Positions 8,095 through 17,704 of a stretch of 64,000 nucleotides of DNA are shown one piece after another. A program made the position numbers and the translations under genes. The DNA lies in assembly GCF_004342885.1 (NCBI RefSeq), contig NZ_SMAB01000004.1:102285-166284 (forward strand). Direction: 5' to 3'. This stretch comes from Tepidibacillus fermentans (lineage in GTDB: Bacteria > Bacillota > Bacilli > Tepidibacillales > Tepidibacillaceae). A model generated the notes under the pieces. The model searched no databases. It was not told where the DNA came from and was given only the letters and a program-made list of their open reading frames with translations. Position 1 is the first letter of the stretch; each line of letters starts with the position of its first letter.

Positions 8095-9867
8095 CTATAC
8101 CTTAAATCTCTTTTTCGGGAGTAAAATGGAGAATTTCGTTCCCTTTTGCACCTCACTTTCTACCCTGATATTTCCACTATGGGATTCAACAATATGTTTC
8201 ACAATGGCTAGTCCTAATCCAGTTCCACCTGATTCCCTAGATCTTGCCTTATCTACCCGGTAAAACCGTTCAAAAATTCGGGGTAAACTTTTCTTCGGAA
8301 TTCCAATTCCAGTGTCCTCTACCTCTATCGTAAAAATTTCTTCTGAATCTTCATAAAGACGAATCGTAATCGTACCTTTTGGTGGAGTATATGCGATGGC
8401 ATTGGTTAATAAATTAATAACGACTTGGCGAATACGATCTTCGTCCACTTCTGCTTGAATCGGGTTTAATTCTTCGATGATTGTAAGTTCTTTTTTTAAC
8501 GCTTCGGGTCTAACCATTTCAATCGTAGATTCAATAAATGGTTTCAGATCTACTAGTGTATATTTAAGTAGATCTTGATTAAATTCTATTTTTGAAAGAT
8601 CAAGAAGATCATGAATCAAACGATGAAGGCGATCACTCTCTTTGTAAATAATTTGGAGAAACGACTTACAGATTTCTTCATCTTTCATCGCACCATCTAA
8701 TAATGTTTCTGCAAATCCCCTTACAGCTGTAATGGGAGTTCGTAACTCATGAGATACATTTGCCACAAATTCTTTTCGCATATTCTCAAGATTCTTCAAT
8801 TTTGTTATATCATGTAAAACGGCAACAACGCCATTAATTTCACCTTTTGCATCATGTATCGGTGCTAAACTGCTATCTAACGATTTTTTAGTGGGATAAT
8901 AGGTATCGATTTCGGTACGAATGGATTCGCCTGTGTTTAACGATCGCTCTATCAATTCACTCAAAAGATAGTTATGGCCAACCTCCATATGATATTTGCC
9001 AACCAGTTCTTCCACTTTAACTCCAAGTAGCCATTCTAAAGCAGGATTTGCCAAGATGATTTTCCCTTTGCGGTCAACTAAAATGATTCCAGAAGTCATA
9101 TTATTGAGGACCGTACTTAATTTACTTTGATTTTCATGAATCATTTCAATTTGATTTTGCAAACTATCAGCCATCAAATTAATAACAGCAGCTAATTGAC
9201 CAATCTCATCTTTAGAATGAACTTGGACACGTGCATGATAATCTCGATTGGTGATTCGTTTTGCAATATAGGTAATATGCTCAATTGGTCTAGTGATCTT
9301 CGTAGCTACTTGATTACTAATGAAAATGGTAATGAGGAAAACAATCGTTAAGCTAAATACAAGGCTGTACCAAAAATAGTTGATGGAATTTTTAATTTCT
9401 TGAAAGGGAATAGCTAGACGAATAGCTCCTACAAGGTGCTTTTCGTAATATACTGGTGATGCAATATATAACATTTCCATTCCTAATGTACGACTATAAC
9501 GTATTTCTTTTCCTACACCACCTGCTAATGCTTGCTTAAATTCAGGACGAGAAGCATGATTTTCCATTTTTTTTTGATCAAAATCGGATTCTGCTAACAC
9601 ATATCCATGAATATCGATCATCGTAACTCTTGCGTTCAACTTTTCTTTTATTCGTGTCGCATCTTTTCTAAGAGCTGTTGTTTCAGCAAAATTCATTGCC
9701 CAGGAAATTTCTTCACCTAAAAGTGTAGATTCTTTAGTGAGTCGATCCCCAATTGCATCAATATAAGTATCTTCAATTAATTTTGTTAAAAATATACCTA
9801 AACCAACGACAAAAATCCCAATAAGAATAATATAGGTTAACGTCAAACGAGTTTTTAACTTATTCAT
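8095..9867 (-). CDS. phoR: Phosphate-responsive sensor histidine kinase PhoR
   Basis: 590 aa. Two transmembrane helices (about 10-28 and 165-185) enclose an extracytoplasmic Cache/PAS-like domain. HAMP (about 190-242), PAS (about 250-355), the HisKA dimerisation box with His373 in FVANVSHELRTP, and the HATPase domain (N-box INLLTNAIAY, VEDTGIGIP, GTGLGLAI) follow. It autophosphorylates on His and transfers the phosphate to PhoP under phosphate limitation. Its ATG overlaps the phoP stop codon by four bases (ATGA), showing translational coupling. The same order, next to mdh/icd/citrate synthase and polA, is found in B. subtilis. Confidence 0.93.
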   Translation of the reverse strand: MNKLKTRLTLTYIILIGIFVVGLGIFLTKLIEDTYIDAIGDRLTKESTLLGEEISWAMNFAETTALRKDATRIKEKLNARVTMIDIHGYVLAESDFDQKKMENHASRPEFKQALAGGVGKEIRYSRTLGMEMLYIASPVYYEKHLVGAIRLAIPFQEIKNSINYFWYSLVFSLTIVFLITIFISNQVATKITRPIEHITYIAKRITNRDYHARVQVHSKDEIGQLAAVINLMADSLQNQIEMIHENQSKLSTVLNNMTSGIILVDRKGKIILANPALEWLLGVKVEELVGKYHMEVGHNYLLSELIERSLNTGESIRTEIDTYYPTKKSLDSSLAPIHDAKGEINGVVAVLHDITKLKNLENMRKEFVANVSHELRTPITAVRGFAETLLDGAMKDEEICKSFLQIIYKESDRLHRLIHDLLDLSKIEFNQDLLKYTLVDLKPFIESTIEMVRPEALKKELTIIEELNPIQAEVDEDRIRQVVINLLTNAIAYTPPKGTITIRLYEDSEEIFTIEVEDTGIGIPKKSLPRIFERFYRVDKARSRESGGTGLGLAIVKHIVESHSGNIRVESEVQKGTKFSILLPKKRFKV

Positions 9868-10571
9868 TTTTGTGGATCACCAAATTTATAACCAATTCCA
9901 CGAACCGTTTTGATATATTTAGGTTGCTTCGTATCTTCCTCAATTTTCTCTCTTAAGTGACTAATATGAACGTCCACAATTCTGGAGTCCCCTATATAAT
10001 CATAATTCCATACTGCATTTAATAATTGATCTCTGGTTAATACTTTCCCTTGGTTCTTCGCTAAATAAAGTAAAAGCTCAAACTCTTTTGGAGTGAATTC
10101 TAATAATTCTCCCTTTAATCTTGCCTCAAACTTTTCTGGCTCAACCACTAAATCACCAATAACAATTTTCTCCGAAATTTCTTCCTCTACATAAGTTGGC
10201 GTGACTGAAAAACGACGTAAAACTGCCTTCACCCTTGCCGTTAATTCTCGTGGACTAAACGGCTTTGTCATATAATCATCTGCCCCAAGTTCTAGACCTA
10301 AAACTTTATCAAATTCATCGTCCTTTGCTGTTAACATTAGTATTGGAATGTTAATCTGTTTCTTTTTTAGCTCTTTTACAACTTCTAACCCATCTAACTC
10401 GGGTAACATGACATCGAGTACCATAAGATCATATTGAACTCTTTCACAACGTTCCACAGCTTGTCTACCATCAGAAACTGTTTCCACATCAAAACCAGCC
10501 TTCTCAAGATTAAACTTCACGAGAGTTACAATTGATGGTTCATCATCGACCACTAAGATTTTCTTTGCCAA
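9864..10571 (-). CDS. phoP: Phosphate response regulator PhoP (OmpR family)
   Basis: 235 aa. The receiver domain (1-120) has the acidic pair D9-D10, phosphoacceptor D53 in LMVLDVMLPELDG, the switch Thr in MLTAKD and Lys in MTKPF. The C-terminal winged helix (about 135-230) has ELLEFTPKEFELLLYLAKN and YIKTVRGIGYKF. Phosphorylated PhoP binds tandem TT(A/T)ACA-like repeats to activate phosphate scavenging and to replace teichoic with teichuronic acid. It is the first gene of the operon phoP-phoR-SPFH. The upstream 160 bases are AT-rich; I could not settle on a promoter there. Confidence 0.95.
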   Translation of the reverse strand: MAKKILVVDDEPSIVTLVKFNLEKAGFDVETVSDGRQAVERCERVQYDLMVLDVMLPELDGLEVVKELKKKQINIPILMLTAKDDEFDKVLGLELGADDYMTKPFSPRELTARVKAVLRRFSVTPTYVEEEISEKIVIGDLVVEPEKFEARLKGELLEFTPKEFELLLYLAKNQGKVLTRDQLLNAVWNYDYIGDSRIVDVHISHLREKIEEDTKQPKYIKTVRGIGYKFGDPQK

Positions 10572-10730
10572 ATAATTCAGCTCCTTTTACCTTACTCTCT
10601 TATGATTATTTTATCATTTCAATTACAAATATCATAATAATTTTCAATCATAATTACTATTGAGCTTTTGATACAAAATATCATATAATACCTCTTGTTT
10701 ATAGGTTATATTATAATTCTGGGAAAGAAG

Positions 10731-11132
10731 ATGGATATGATAAAACGAATTTGGTTCATTCGAGCAATCATGAGTCTTTTATTTACGCTTATTTCCATTC
10801 TCATTGCTTTTTTTCATAAGGGCAATTTTCTTTTAAACTATTCTAATACAACATTTATGATTGGATTGACTCTTTTGTTAATATCTGGTATTATGATCGT
10901 TCACATTTCTGGCTTTTTCCGTGTGTTTTGGCTTGGTTGGAAAAAGATGTTCTTTCGAGAAGACCCTTATACTGATTCTGCGCATTGGAGTCAGGAAAAA
11001 ACAGAAATACCTGATGAAATGGCATTGCGAAGAAAACAAGCAAAATATGAACTTTTAATCTACCTCCCATTATTCATCGCATTAATTCTTATTTGCCAAG
11101 CGGTTCTATTTTTATTTCTCCTATTAAAATAG
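10731..11132 (+). CDS. Small membrane protein of unknown function (DUF3899-like)
   Basis: About 133 aa with three hydrophobic helices: near the N terminus (RAIMSLLFTLISILIAFF), in the middle (MIGLTLLLISGIMIVHI) and at the C terminus (LLIYLPLFIALILICQAV...), with a basic cytosolic loop RRKQAKYE before the last. The pattern resembles the uncharacterised DUF3899 family, but this is a tentative match. The start could be ATG at 10731 or 10737; GGGAAAGAAG just upstream fits 10737 slightly better in spacing. It is transcribed divergently from phoP and ends at a repeat element and a two-way terminator. No function can be assigned. Confidence 0.7.
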   Translation: MDMIKRIWFIRAIMSLLFTLISILIAFFHKGNFLLNYSNTTFMIGLTLLLISGIMIVHISGFFRVFWLGWKKMFFREDPYTDSAHWSQEKTEIPDEMALRRKQAKYELLIYLPLFIALILICQAVLFLFLLLK

Positions 11133-11163
11133 GTTTGTATATTCCAACGCTCTCCGTTGTCCG
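11129..11163 (+). repeat. Interspersed repeat copy 1
   Basis: Contains ATAGGTTTGTATATTCCAAC followed by GCTCTCCGTTGT, beginning at the stop codon of the preceding gene. The same stretch of about 35 bases recurs in inverted orientation near 24033-24068, and the first 20 bases recur at 45280 and 56470. Confidence 0.75.
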
Positions 11164-11189
11164 AATATTTCTTTTAAATAAATATAGAT

Positions 11190-11230
11190 AAAAAAACTCC
11201 TTTATCGATTAATCGATAAAGGAGTTTTTA
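11190..11230. terminator. Bidirectional intrinsic terminator
   Basis: AAAAACTCCTTTATCGAT and ATCGATAAAGGAGTTTTT arms around a TA centre form an 18-bp perfect stem with T tracts on both strands, between the convergent small membrane protein gene and oppF. Confidence 0.9.
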
Positions 11231-11235
11231 TTTCA

Positions 11236-12216
11236 TTAGTTATATAAATGACATGCTACAAAGTGACCCGGTTTTATCTCTTTTAATTTTGGTGTTTCAA
11301 TCGCACACTCAGGCATTGCCTTAGGACAACGCGTCCGAAAACGGCAACCACTTGGAGGATTCATTGGGCTTGGGACATCCCCCTCTAAGATAATCCGTTC
11401 TCTAGTCCGTTCAACCTTTGGATCGGGTAATGGAATAGCAGATAATAATGCTTCTGTATACGGATGTAATGGGCTCTCATATAACTCAACACTTTCTGCT
11501 AACTCTACTAAATTACCTAAATACATAACCCCAATTCGATCACTGATATGCTTCACCATTGATAAATCGTGGGCAATAAATAAATAGGTTAACCCTTTCT
11601 CTTTTTGTAAATCTTGTAGCAAGTTAACGACCTGCGCTTGGATTGAAACGTCAAGAGCTGAGATAGGTTCATCAGCAATAATAAAATCAGGTTCAACTGC
11701 TAATGCACGAGCAATACCTATCCTTTGACGCTGCCCACCACTGAACTCATGGGGAAAACGATTTGCATGTTCTTTATTCAATCCAACTGTTTCTAACAAA
11801 TGATAGATTCGTTCCATTCTTTCCTTGCCTGTTGCCAAATTATGAATATCAATACCTTCACCGATGATATCAGCTACAGTCATCCTAGGATTTAAAGAAG
11901 CATAAGGATCTTGGAAAATCATTTGCATTTCACGGTTAAATTGCTTTAGTTTTTTTCCTTTTAATTTTTCAATTTTATTTCCTTTAAAGATAATTTCGCC
12001 ACCTGTAGGTTCATATAATTGGATAATCGTTCTACCTGTAGTAGATTTACCACATCCAGACTCACCAACTAATCCCAAGGTTTCACCCTTTTTCACACTA
12101 AAAGTAACACCATCAACAGCCTTAACTATACCTTTTCCAACATGAAAATGTTTCTTCAAATCTTTTACTTCTAAAATATACTCATTGTTGTTTTGATTTG
12201 TCAGCTTATCTGCCAT
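11236..12216 (-). CDS. oppF: Oligopeptide ABC transporter ATP-binding protein OppF
   Basis: About 326 aa ATPase energising peptide uptake with OppD at the inner face of OppBC. Walker A is [12 protein letters not shown], the signature is [15 protein letters not shown], Walker B is PDFIIADEP, followed by the D loop SALDVS and the switch His in LFIAHDLS. The C-terminal oligopeptide-transporter extension has the Cys cluster [14 protein letters not shown], which in this family can bind an Fe-S cluster. ATG at 12216 is chosen because AGGAGGT precedes it by 8 bases; the GTG at 12225 would overlap that site. The start overlaps the end of oppD by 11 bases. Confidence 0.93.
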   Translation of the reverse strand: MADKLTNQNNNEYILEVKDLKKHFHVGKGIVKAVDGVTFSVKKGETLGLVGESGCGKSTTGRTIIQLYEPTGGEIIFKGNKIEKLKGKKLKQFNREMQMIFQDPYASLNPRMTVADIIGEGIDIHNLATGKERMERIYHLLETVGLNKEHANRFPHEFSGGQRQRIGIARALAVEPDFIIADEPISALDVSIQAQVVNLLQDLQKEKGLTYLFIAHDLSMVKHISDRIGVMYLGNLVELAESVELYESPLHPYTEALLSAIPLPDPKVERTRERIILEGDVPSPMNPPSGCRFRTRCPKAMPECAIETPKLKEIKPGHFVACHLYN

Positions 12217-13231
12217 TATGAGCACCTCCTATTTTTACAGGAACATCATCTTTTGGTGCATCGGGGTGCTGTAACCAACAATAGGTTTTATGTCCAGGTA
12301 CAACCTCTGTCTCATCTGGGAAATGTGTTGTGCATATTTCCATCGCGTAAGGACAGCGAGGATAAAATGGACAACCCTTTGGAGGTGATAATAAGTCTGG
12401 CGGAGTCCCTTCGATTGATTCTAAACGATGACCCTTAGAATCTAATCTTGGTACAGACCGTAATAATCCCCATGTATACGGATGTTGCGGGTTATAGAAA
12501 ATCTCATCGACTGAACCTTGTTCAACTACTTTTCCTGCATACATGACAATAACTTTTTGGGCAATATCAGCCACAACCCCTAAGTCATGAGTAATGATAA
12601 TAATGGATGTATCTAATTTGTTCTGCAAGTCCTTCATTAAGTCGATGATCTGTGCTTGTATTGTAACATCTAGAGCTGTCGTTGGCTCGTCAGCAATTAA
12701 TAATTTTGGACTACATGCAAGGGCAATTGCAATCATTACCCTTTGTCTCATACCACCACTGAATTCGTGAGGATATTGTTTTATACGGACTTCAGGATTC
12801 GGTATACCAACCAGTTTTAACATTTCAACCGCACGTTTCATCGCATCAGACTTACTTAAACCCTGATGTTTCATAAGTCCTTCAACAATTTGTCTTCCTA
12901 CGGTCATCGTTGGATTTAACGATGTCATTGGATCCTGGAAGATCATGCCGATCTCCGAACCGCGAATCGACTCCATTTCTTTATTTGAAAGTTTAATTAG
13001 ATCTTTGCCGCCAAACAAAATTTGGCCGTTTTTGTATACACCAGGTGGTGTAGGAATTAATTTCATGATGGCTTGTGAAGTAACGCTTTTCCCACTACCT
13101 GATTCACCAACAATAGCGACTGCTTCCCCTTTTTCCACATCAAACGAAAGGCCGCGTACCGCTTTCACCTCTCCAGCATATGTCAAGAAGGAGACTTCTA
13201 AGTCTTTAACTTGTAGTATTTTTTCAGCCAT
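12206..13231 (-). CDS. oppD: Oligopeptide ABC transporter ATP-binding protein OppD
   Basis: 341 aa ATPase partner of OppF. Walker A is [11 protein letters not shown], the ABC signature is [15 protein letters not shown], Walker B is KLLIADEP, followed by [10 protein letters not shown] and the switch His in IIITHDLG. The C-terminal oligo_HPY segment has [15 protein letters not shown] with the family Cys pattern. It lies between oppC (13-base gap) and oppF (overlap) in a five-gene operon and carries the Shine-Dalgarno site of oppF within its last codons. Confidence 0.93.
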   Translation of the reverse strand: MAEKILQVKDLEVSFLTYAGEVKAVRGLSFDVEKGEAVAIVGESGSGKSVTSQAIMKLIPTPPGVYKNGQILFGGKDLIKLSNKEMESIRGSEIGMIFQDPMTSLNPTMTVGRQIVEGLMKHQGLSKSDAMKRAVEMLKLVGIPNPEVRIKQYPHEFSGGMRQRVMIAIALACSPKLLIADEPTTALDVTIQAQIIDLMKDLQNKLDTSIIIITHDLGVVADIAQKVIVMYAGKVVEQGSVDEIFYNPQHPYTWGLLRSVPRLDSKGHRLESIEGTPPDLLSPPKGCPFYPRCPYAMEICTTHFPDETEVVPGHKTYCWLQHPDAPKDDVPVKIGGAHNGR

Positions 13232-13244
13232 ACTTTCTCCTCCC

Positions 13245-14165
13245 TTATTTTCGTAATTTAGGATCTAATGCATCTCGTAATCCATCTCCAAAAACGTTAA
13301 ATGCAAACATCGTTAGTGAGATTAAGGTTGCTGGGAAAAATAATCGCCACCAGTAACCCGAGATAATTGTTACAACAGCATCATTAACCATTGTTCCCCA
13401 GCTAGCAAGTGGAGGTGTAACACCTAGTCCAATAAAACTTAAAAATGCTTCACCAAATATCGCACCTGGTACAGATAATGTCATACTGACAATAATTGGA
13501 CCTAACGTATTTGGAATTAAATGAGTAAAGAGTAATCTCTTTGTATCAGCCCCTAATGTTCTGGCAGCTAATACGAATTCCATCTGCTTTAGTTGCAAAA
13601 TTTGTCCTCGAACTAAACGTGCCATTCCAATCCAACCAGTAGCACCTAATGCTACAATGATCGGAAATAGTCCTTGTTCCATTACAACCATAAGCAATAT
13701 AACCACGATTAGATAAGGTAGTCCATAAAGGACATCCACAATTCGCATCATAATTTGATCAATTTTTCCACCTTTAAATCCAGAAATACCACCATATACT
13801 ACTCCTATTAAAAGGTCAAACATCGCAGCTGCAAAACCGATAAATAATGAGATACGCGCTCCTTCCCAAGATCTCGCAAATACATCTCGCCCTAAGTCAT
13901 CTGTTCCAAACCAATGCTTTGCTGATATTGGTTGATTCGTATTACTTAGATTTTGTGTCTTATAATCATATGGGATCAAATGTGGACCAATAATTGCCAT
14001 TAATATTAAAAAGATGATAATTCCTAGTCCAAACATCGCTAACTTGTTTTTCTTCAGGCGTCGCCACGCATCCTGCCAGAAATTGATACTAGGACGGCTA
14101 ATTTGCTCTGACTGATGAATATCTCTTTCAATTCGTTTGAAGCTGTCTTTTGTGATTTCTGGCAT
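13245..14165 (-). CDS. oppC: Oligopeptide ABC transporter permease OppC
   Basis: 306 aa with about six membrane helices. The first follows a cytosolic N terminus (about 35-60, LAMFGLGIIIFLILMAIIGP), and the N-terminal OppC_N region is present. The EAA loop that docks on the ATPases lies in the segment QMEFVLAARTLGADTKRLLFTHLIPN. WFGTDDLGRDVFAR is a hallmark of the OppC/DppC family. It pairs with OppB to form the peptide channel. The start is 2 bases after the oppB stop codon, indicating tight coupling. Confidence 0.93.
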   Translation of the reverse strand: MPEITKDSFKRIERDIHQSEQISRPSINFWQDAWRRLKKNKLAMFGLGIIIFLILMAIIGPHLIPYDYKTQNLSNTNQPISAKHWFGTDDLGRDVFARSWEGARISLFIGFAAAMFDLLIGVVYGGISGFKGGKIDQIMMRIVDVLYGLPYLIVVILLMVVMEQGLFPIIVALGATGWIGMARLVRGQILQLKQMEFVLAARTLGADTKRLLFTHLIPNTLGPIIVSMTLSVPGAIFGEAFLSFIGLGVTPPLASWGTMVNDAVVTIISGYWWRLFFPATLISLTMFAFNVFGDGLRDALDPKLRK

Positions 14166-14167
14166 TC

Positions 14168-15109
14168 TTATTCCCCCTTAGCTCCTATTTTGATTCTTGG
14201 ATCAATCAGTCCATATGCGATATCTACTAAAAAATTAGCCGTAATCAGAATTGCACTGTAGAAAATCGTAGTCCCTAAAATCATTGGGTAATCTCGGTCA
14301 CTAACACTTTGAACAAAGTATTTTCCTAGACCAGGAATACCGAAGATCTGCTCGACAACGAATGTACCAGTCAATAATGTAGCGGCTAATGGACCTAGAA
14401 TGGTAATAACGGGTAAAATTGCATTTCGGATTGTATGTCTCCAGACAACAACAAAAGAACTAAGCCCTTTTGAACGAGCCGTACGAATATAATCTTGGTT
14501 AAGTACCTCAAGCATATTGGAACGCATTAATCGTGCGATGACAGCCATCGAATGAGCCCCTAATGCAATCGATGGTAATACCGTATGTGCAAAAGTTCCC
14601 CACATCGCAATTGGGAACCACTTAAGTTTCACCGCAAAAATATTGATCAAAATAGGAGCTAAGACGATATTTGGCACAGAAACCCCTAAAACAGCAATAA
14701 TCATCGCTGTATAATCTAATGCAGTATTATGCCTAAGGGAAGCAATGACTCCTAAGGTCAACCCAAAAACAAGTGCTATTAACAATGACTGAATACCTAG
14801 TTGAGCAGATACTGGGAAGTTATTTGCAATATAATCATTTACTGTTAATGTTTTCGATTTAAAAGATGGGCCAAAATCTTGATGAACAACGATATTCTTC
14901 AAATAATTCACATATTGAACGGGTAAAGGTTTGTCCAATCCATAAAACGCTTTTAAATTTTGAATGGTTGACTCAGGTAATTTTTTCTCTGAAGTAAAAG
15001 GATCACCTGGTATGGCATGCATGAGTATGAATGTTAGTGTGATTACAACCCATAACGTAACCAATAACATGGTTAATCTTTGTAGTACATATCTTAGCAA
15101 GTATAACAC
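14168..15109 (-). CDS. oppB: Oligopeptide ABC transporter permease OppB
   Basis: 313 aa with six predicted membrane helices. The N-terminal signature LLRYVLQRLTMLLVTLWVVITLTFILMH is typical of OppB/DppB, the following segment has AIPGDPF, and the EAA loop reads QDYIRTARSKGLSSFVVVWRHTIRN. It forms the peptide translocation pore with OppC. The gene lies 114 bases after oppA; that gap holds a hairpin that may set the ratio of binding protein to permease. Confidence 0.93.
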   Translation of the reverse strand: MLYLLRYVLQRLTMLLVTLWVVITLTFILMHAIPGDPFTSEKKLPESTIQNLKAFYGLDKPLPVQYVNYLKNIVVHQDFGPSFKSKTLTVNDYIANNFPVSAQLGIQSLLIALVFGLTLGVIASLRHNTALDYTAMIIAVLGVSVPNIVLAPILINIFAVKLKWFPIAMWGTFAHTVLPSIALGAHSMAVIARLMRSNMLEVLNQDYIRTARSKGLSSFVVVWRHTIRNAILPVITILGPLAATLLTGTFVVEQIFGIPGLGKYFVQSVSDRDYPMILGTTIFYSAILITANFLVDIAYGLIDPRIKIGAKGE

Positions 15110-15137
15110 CTCCGGATAAATGGATAAAAGACGGAAT

Positions 15138-15172
15138 CAGAGAGGTATACTACACCATAGCATACCTCTCTG
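15138..15172 (-). promoter_or_regulatory. Intercistronic hairpin between oppA and oppB
   Basis: CAGAGAGGTAT and ATACCTCTCTG arms enclose a short loop, with no T tract after the stem on the minus strand. Such hairpins after binding-protein genes commonly stabilise the upstream mRNA or partly terminate transcription, so that oppA outnumbers the membrane genes. This role is inferred. Confidence 0.6.
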
Positions 15173-15223
15173 TTTCCATATGTTATTTCTTGGTCTATTC
15201 AATTGTTCGGAAATTGATATTAA

Positions 15224-16849
15224 TTATTCGATATATGCCCAAGCATATTCAGTGGTACCATCGGCATGACGAACTACGCCTTTTACATTATCTTTTTGCA
15301 TATATACTCGAGTATAATAGTAAATTGGTGCAATTGGCATTTCGTCCATAAGAATTTTCTCTGCTTTTAACATAGCATCCATGCGAACTTTTTGGTCCCC
15401 AGTAGATTTTGCTTGTTGAACTAATGCATCGTATTCTTTGTTGCCCCATCCTGTATTGTTATTTCCACCATTAGTTACAAAATAATCAATAAATGTCATG
15501 GGATCCATATAGTCCGCTAACCAACCCATACGAGAAATTTGGAAATCGCCAGCATTTAAGGTATTAAGATATACTTTCCATTCTTGGTTTTTCAATTCAA
15601 CGTCAACACCAAGATTTTGTTTCCACATTGCTTGGATCGCCTCAGCAATTTTCTTATGGCCTTCACTTGTGTTATAAAGAAGTGTTACTTTTGGCAATGT
15701 TTTAAGCCCTAGTTCTTGCAAACCTTTTTGTAACAATGCTTTTGCATCAGCTGGTTTTTTCACAAAATCCCCGTTTTCTTTGCGGAAATCAGCTCCCATA
15801 TCCGGAGAAGCATTTGGTGGAACTAAAGCATATGCTGGGATTTGGCCGCCTTTAGTTACATTATTAATCAACGCTTCACGGTCAATCGCTGCTGCAAATG
15901 CTTGACGAATATATTTATTGTTGAATGGCGGTTTTTTCACATTAAATTGATACCAATAATTACCTAATATTGGCTCAGCTTTTGCCTCACCTTTATCAAT
16001 TAATTCTTTGGTTAATTCTGTAGGAGGTGCAGCAATATCGAATTGATTGTTTTGATATAATTGATACTCAGTGTTCTCATCGTTTATCATTGCCCAAGTA
16101 ATCTTGTTAAGTTTAACTTTATCTTTATTCCAGTAGTCTGGGTTTTTCTCCAACACAACTTCTTTATCATGTTCCCATTTCGTTAATTTGAATGGGCCAT
16201 TAGATACATAAGTAGAAGCTTCAGCCGCCCAGTTTTTGTTAGCCTCCACTACTTTTTTGTTAACAGGCATTAAAGTATAGAATGCTGTTAATTGCAAGAA
16301 ATATGGTGTTGGGGCTTTTAATTCCACTTCCAAAGTATAATCATCAGTTGCTTTAACCCCTACATCCTCCGCTTTTGCTTTACCTGCATTATACTCTTCG
16401 GCATTTTTTATATAGAATAATTGATACGCATAGTCAGCAGCAGTCTTTGGATCTAATACGCGTTTCCATGCATACTCAAAATCATGTGCTGTTACAGGAT
16501 CACCATTGGTCCATTTCAGACCCTTTTTCAACTTAAAGGTATACTTAAGACCATCTTCACTAATTGTCCAGTCTTCAGCAACACCAGAACCTTTCTCTAC
16601 TTGGCTTTTCTCATTCAATCGAACAAGGCCCTCCATTACTTCACGTAGGATATCCCCTGAAGTAGAATCAGTTGCCGTAGCTGGATCTAAACTTGGTGGC
16701 TCAGTTCTTGCATTTAATTTTAAAACTTGTTCTTTAGCTGGTTGTGCTTTCTCCCCGGTTGAGCTTCCACCACCACAGCCTACTAAGCCAACGCTTGCAA
16801 CCATGATGATTGCAATCATAAGTGCTAGCCATTTGTTAGCTTTTTTCAT
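15224..16849 (-). CDS. oppA: Oligopeptide-binding lipoprotein OppA (SBP family 5)
   Basis: 541 aa. Lipoprotein signal peptide MKKANKWLALMIAIIMVASV with lipobox GLVGC, giving a lipidated Cys25 and a GGGSS linker. The mature protein is a family 5 peptide-binding protein: SLDPATATDSTSGDIL, VMEGLVRLNEK, EDGLKYTFKLKKGLKWTNGDPVTAHDF and RQAFAAAIDREALI are all diagnostic. It captures peptides outside the membrane and delivers them to OppBC. It is closest in style to B. subtilis DppE/OppA, and I cannot tell di- from oligopeptide preference. It is the first gene of the operon; ATG follows AAGGGGG. Confidence 0.92.
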   Translation of the reverse strand: MKKANKWLALMIAIIMVASVGLVGCGGGSSTGEKAQPAKEQVLKLNARTEPPSLDPATATDSTSGDILREVMEGLVRLNEKSQVEKGSGVAEDWTISEDGLKYTFKLKKGLKWTNGDPVTAHDFEYAWKRVLDPKTAADYAYQLFYIKNAEEYNAGKAKAEDVGVKATDDYTLEVELKAPTPYFLQLTAFYTLMPVNKKVVEANKNWAAEASTYVSNGPFKLTKWEHDKEVVLEKNPDYWNKDKVKLNKITWAMINDENTEYQLYQNNQFDIAAPPTELTKELIDKGEAKAEPILGNYWYQFNVKKPPFNNKYIRQAFAAAIDREALINNVTKGGQIPAYALVPPNASPDMGADFRKENGDFVKKPADAKALLQKGLQELGLKTLPKVTLLYNTSEGHKKIAEAIQAMWKQNLGVDVELKNQEWKVYLNTLNAGDFQISRMGWLADYMDPMTFIDYFVTNGGNNNTGWGNKEYDALVQQAKSTGDQKVRMDAMLKAEKILMDEMPIAPIYYYTRVYMQKDNVKGVVRHADGTTEYAWAYIE

Positions 16850-16877
16850 GTATTAACCCCCTTAATTTTTGTATATG

Positions 16878-16899
16878 TTAAGGTTGATTACAACCTTAA
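16878..16899. promoter_or_regulatory. Perfect inverted repeat in the oppA leader
   Basis: TTAAGGTTG-ATTA-CAACCTTAA, arms of 9 bp, 29-50 bases before the oppA start codon. It could be an operator or a 5' mRNA stem. Promoter boxes in this AT-rich leader are ambiguous, so the role is open. Confidence 0.5.
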
Positions 16900-17058
16900 A
16901 CTCTATTATTACCAAATTCATACTTGACGATTTTTAAAATAATCGCAAATATAATCGTCTGAATATTTTGTTAATCATGATTATTAATAAATATACTTCA
17001 AACAAACTACATATTCATTATACATAGAATGTATCAGATGACAAGTATTATTTTTTTC

Positions 17059-17092
17059 CTATACTTTGTGGATGAATAACCACAAAGTATAG
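17059..17092. repeat. Perfect 13-bp inverted repeat between fumarase and oppA
   Basis: CTATACTTTGTGG and CCACAAAGTATAG around ATGAATAA, 35 bases after the fumarase beta stop codon. The stem is strong, but the downstream side on the minus strand is A-rich (GGAAAAAAAA), not T-rich, so it is not a standard intrinsic terminator. It may act as a 3' mRNA end protector or an operator for oppA. Confidence 0.6.
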
Positions 17093-17126
17093 GATGATCG
17101 ATATTTTTACAACTTTTTTTAAATTA

Positions 17127-17681
17127 CTAGTCAATTCGATATTTTGCAGCACCTTGAATGTATAGATCATTTCCATGGACATCGTTTACGACGATCGCAG
17201 GGAAATTCTCAACGACTAATTTGCGGATCGCTTCCGTTCCTAAGTCTTCATAGGCAATAACTTCTGCACTTTTAATAGTTTTTGCAATCAAGGCAGCAGC
17301 ACCGCCAACAGCTGCTAAATATACGGCTTTATTCTTCACCATCGAATCCTTTACTTCTTGGCTTCTACTTCCTTTACCAATCATTCCTCTTAAACCAAGG
17401 TCTAAAAGTGTAGGAGAATATTTATCCATACGGTAACTCGTCGTTGGTCCTGCAGATCCTATGACTTGACCAGGTTTAGCTGGAGTTGGCCCGACAAAGT
17501 AAATAAATTGATCTTTCACATCAAAAGGAAGCTCCTTACCTTGTTCAACTAATTCCACAAGGCGTTTATGAGCAGCATCCCTAGCAGTATAAATCACACC
17601 TGAAATCAATACCTGGTCTCCAGCATTTAACTTGGAGACTTCTTCGGCTGAAACAGGAGTTGTGATATGAACGGTTGCCAT
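17127..17681 (-). CDS. Class I fumarate hydratase, beta subunit
   Basis: 184 aa; corresponds to the C-terminal domain of single-chain FumA and to TtdB of L(+)-tartrate dehydratase. Family features are LNAGDQVLISGVIYTARDAAHKRL, GPTTSYRMDKY (substrate-binding RMD) and GMIGKGSRS. With the alpha subunit it hydrates fumarate to malate using an oxygen-sensitive [4Fe-4S] cluster. Tartrate dehydratase cannot be ruled out by sequence, but the position next to mdh and icd argues for the TCA cycle. It starts 23 bases after the alpha gene. Confidence 0.9.
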   Translation of the reverse strand: MATVHITTPVSAEEVSKLNAGDQVLISGVIYTARDAAHKRLVELVEQGKELPFDVKDQFIYFVGPTPAKPGQVIGSAGPTTSYRMDKYSPTLLDLGLRGMIGKGSRSQEVKDSMVKNKAVYLAAVGGAAALIAKTIKSAEVIAYEDLGTEAIRKLVVENFPAIVVNDVHGNDLYIQGAAKYRID

Positions 17682-17704
17682 TTTCCTCTCCCCCTTCTTC
17701 CTCT

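Noticed and set aside
10572..10694. PhoP boxes upstream of phoP
   Set aside because: The region is AT-rich with several TTGAAA- and TATGAT-like words, but I could not find a convincing set of 6-bp repeats at 11-bp spacing.
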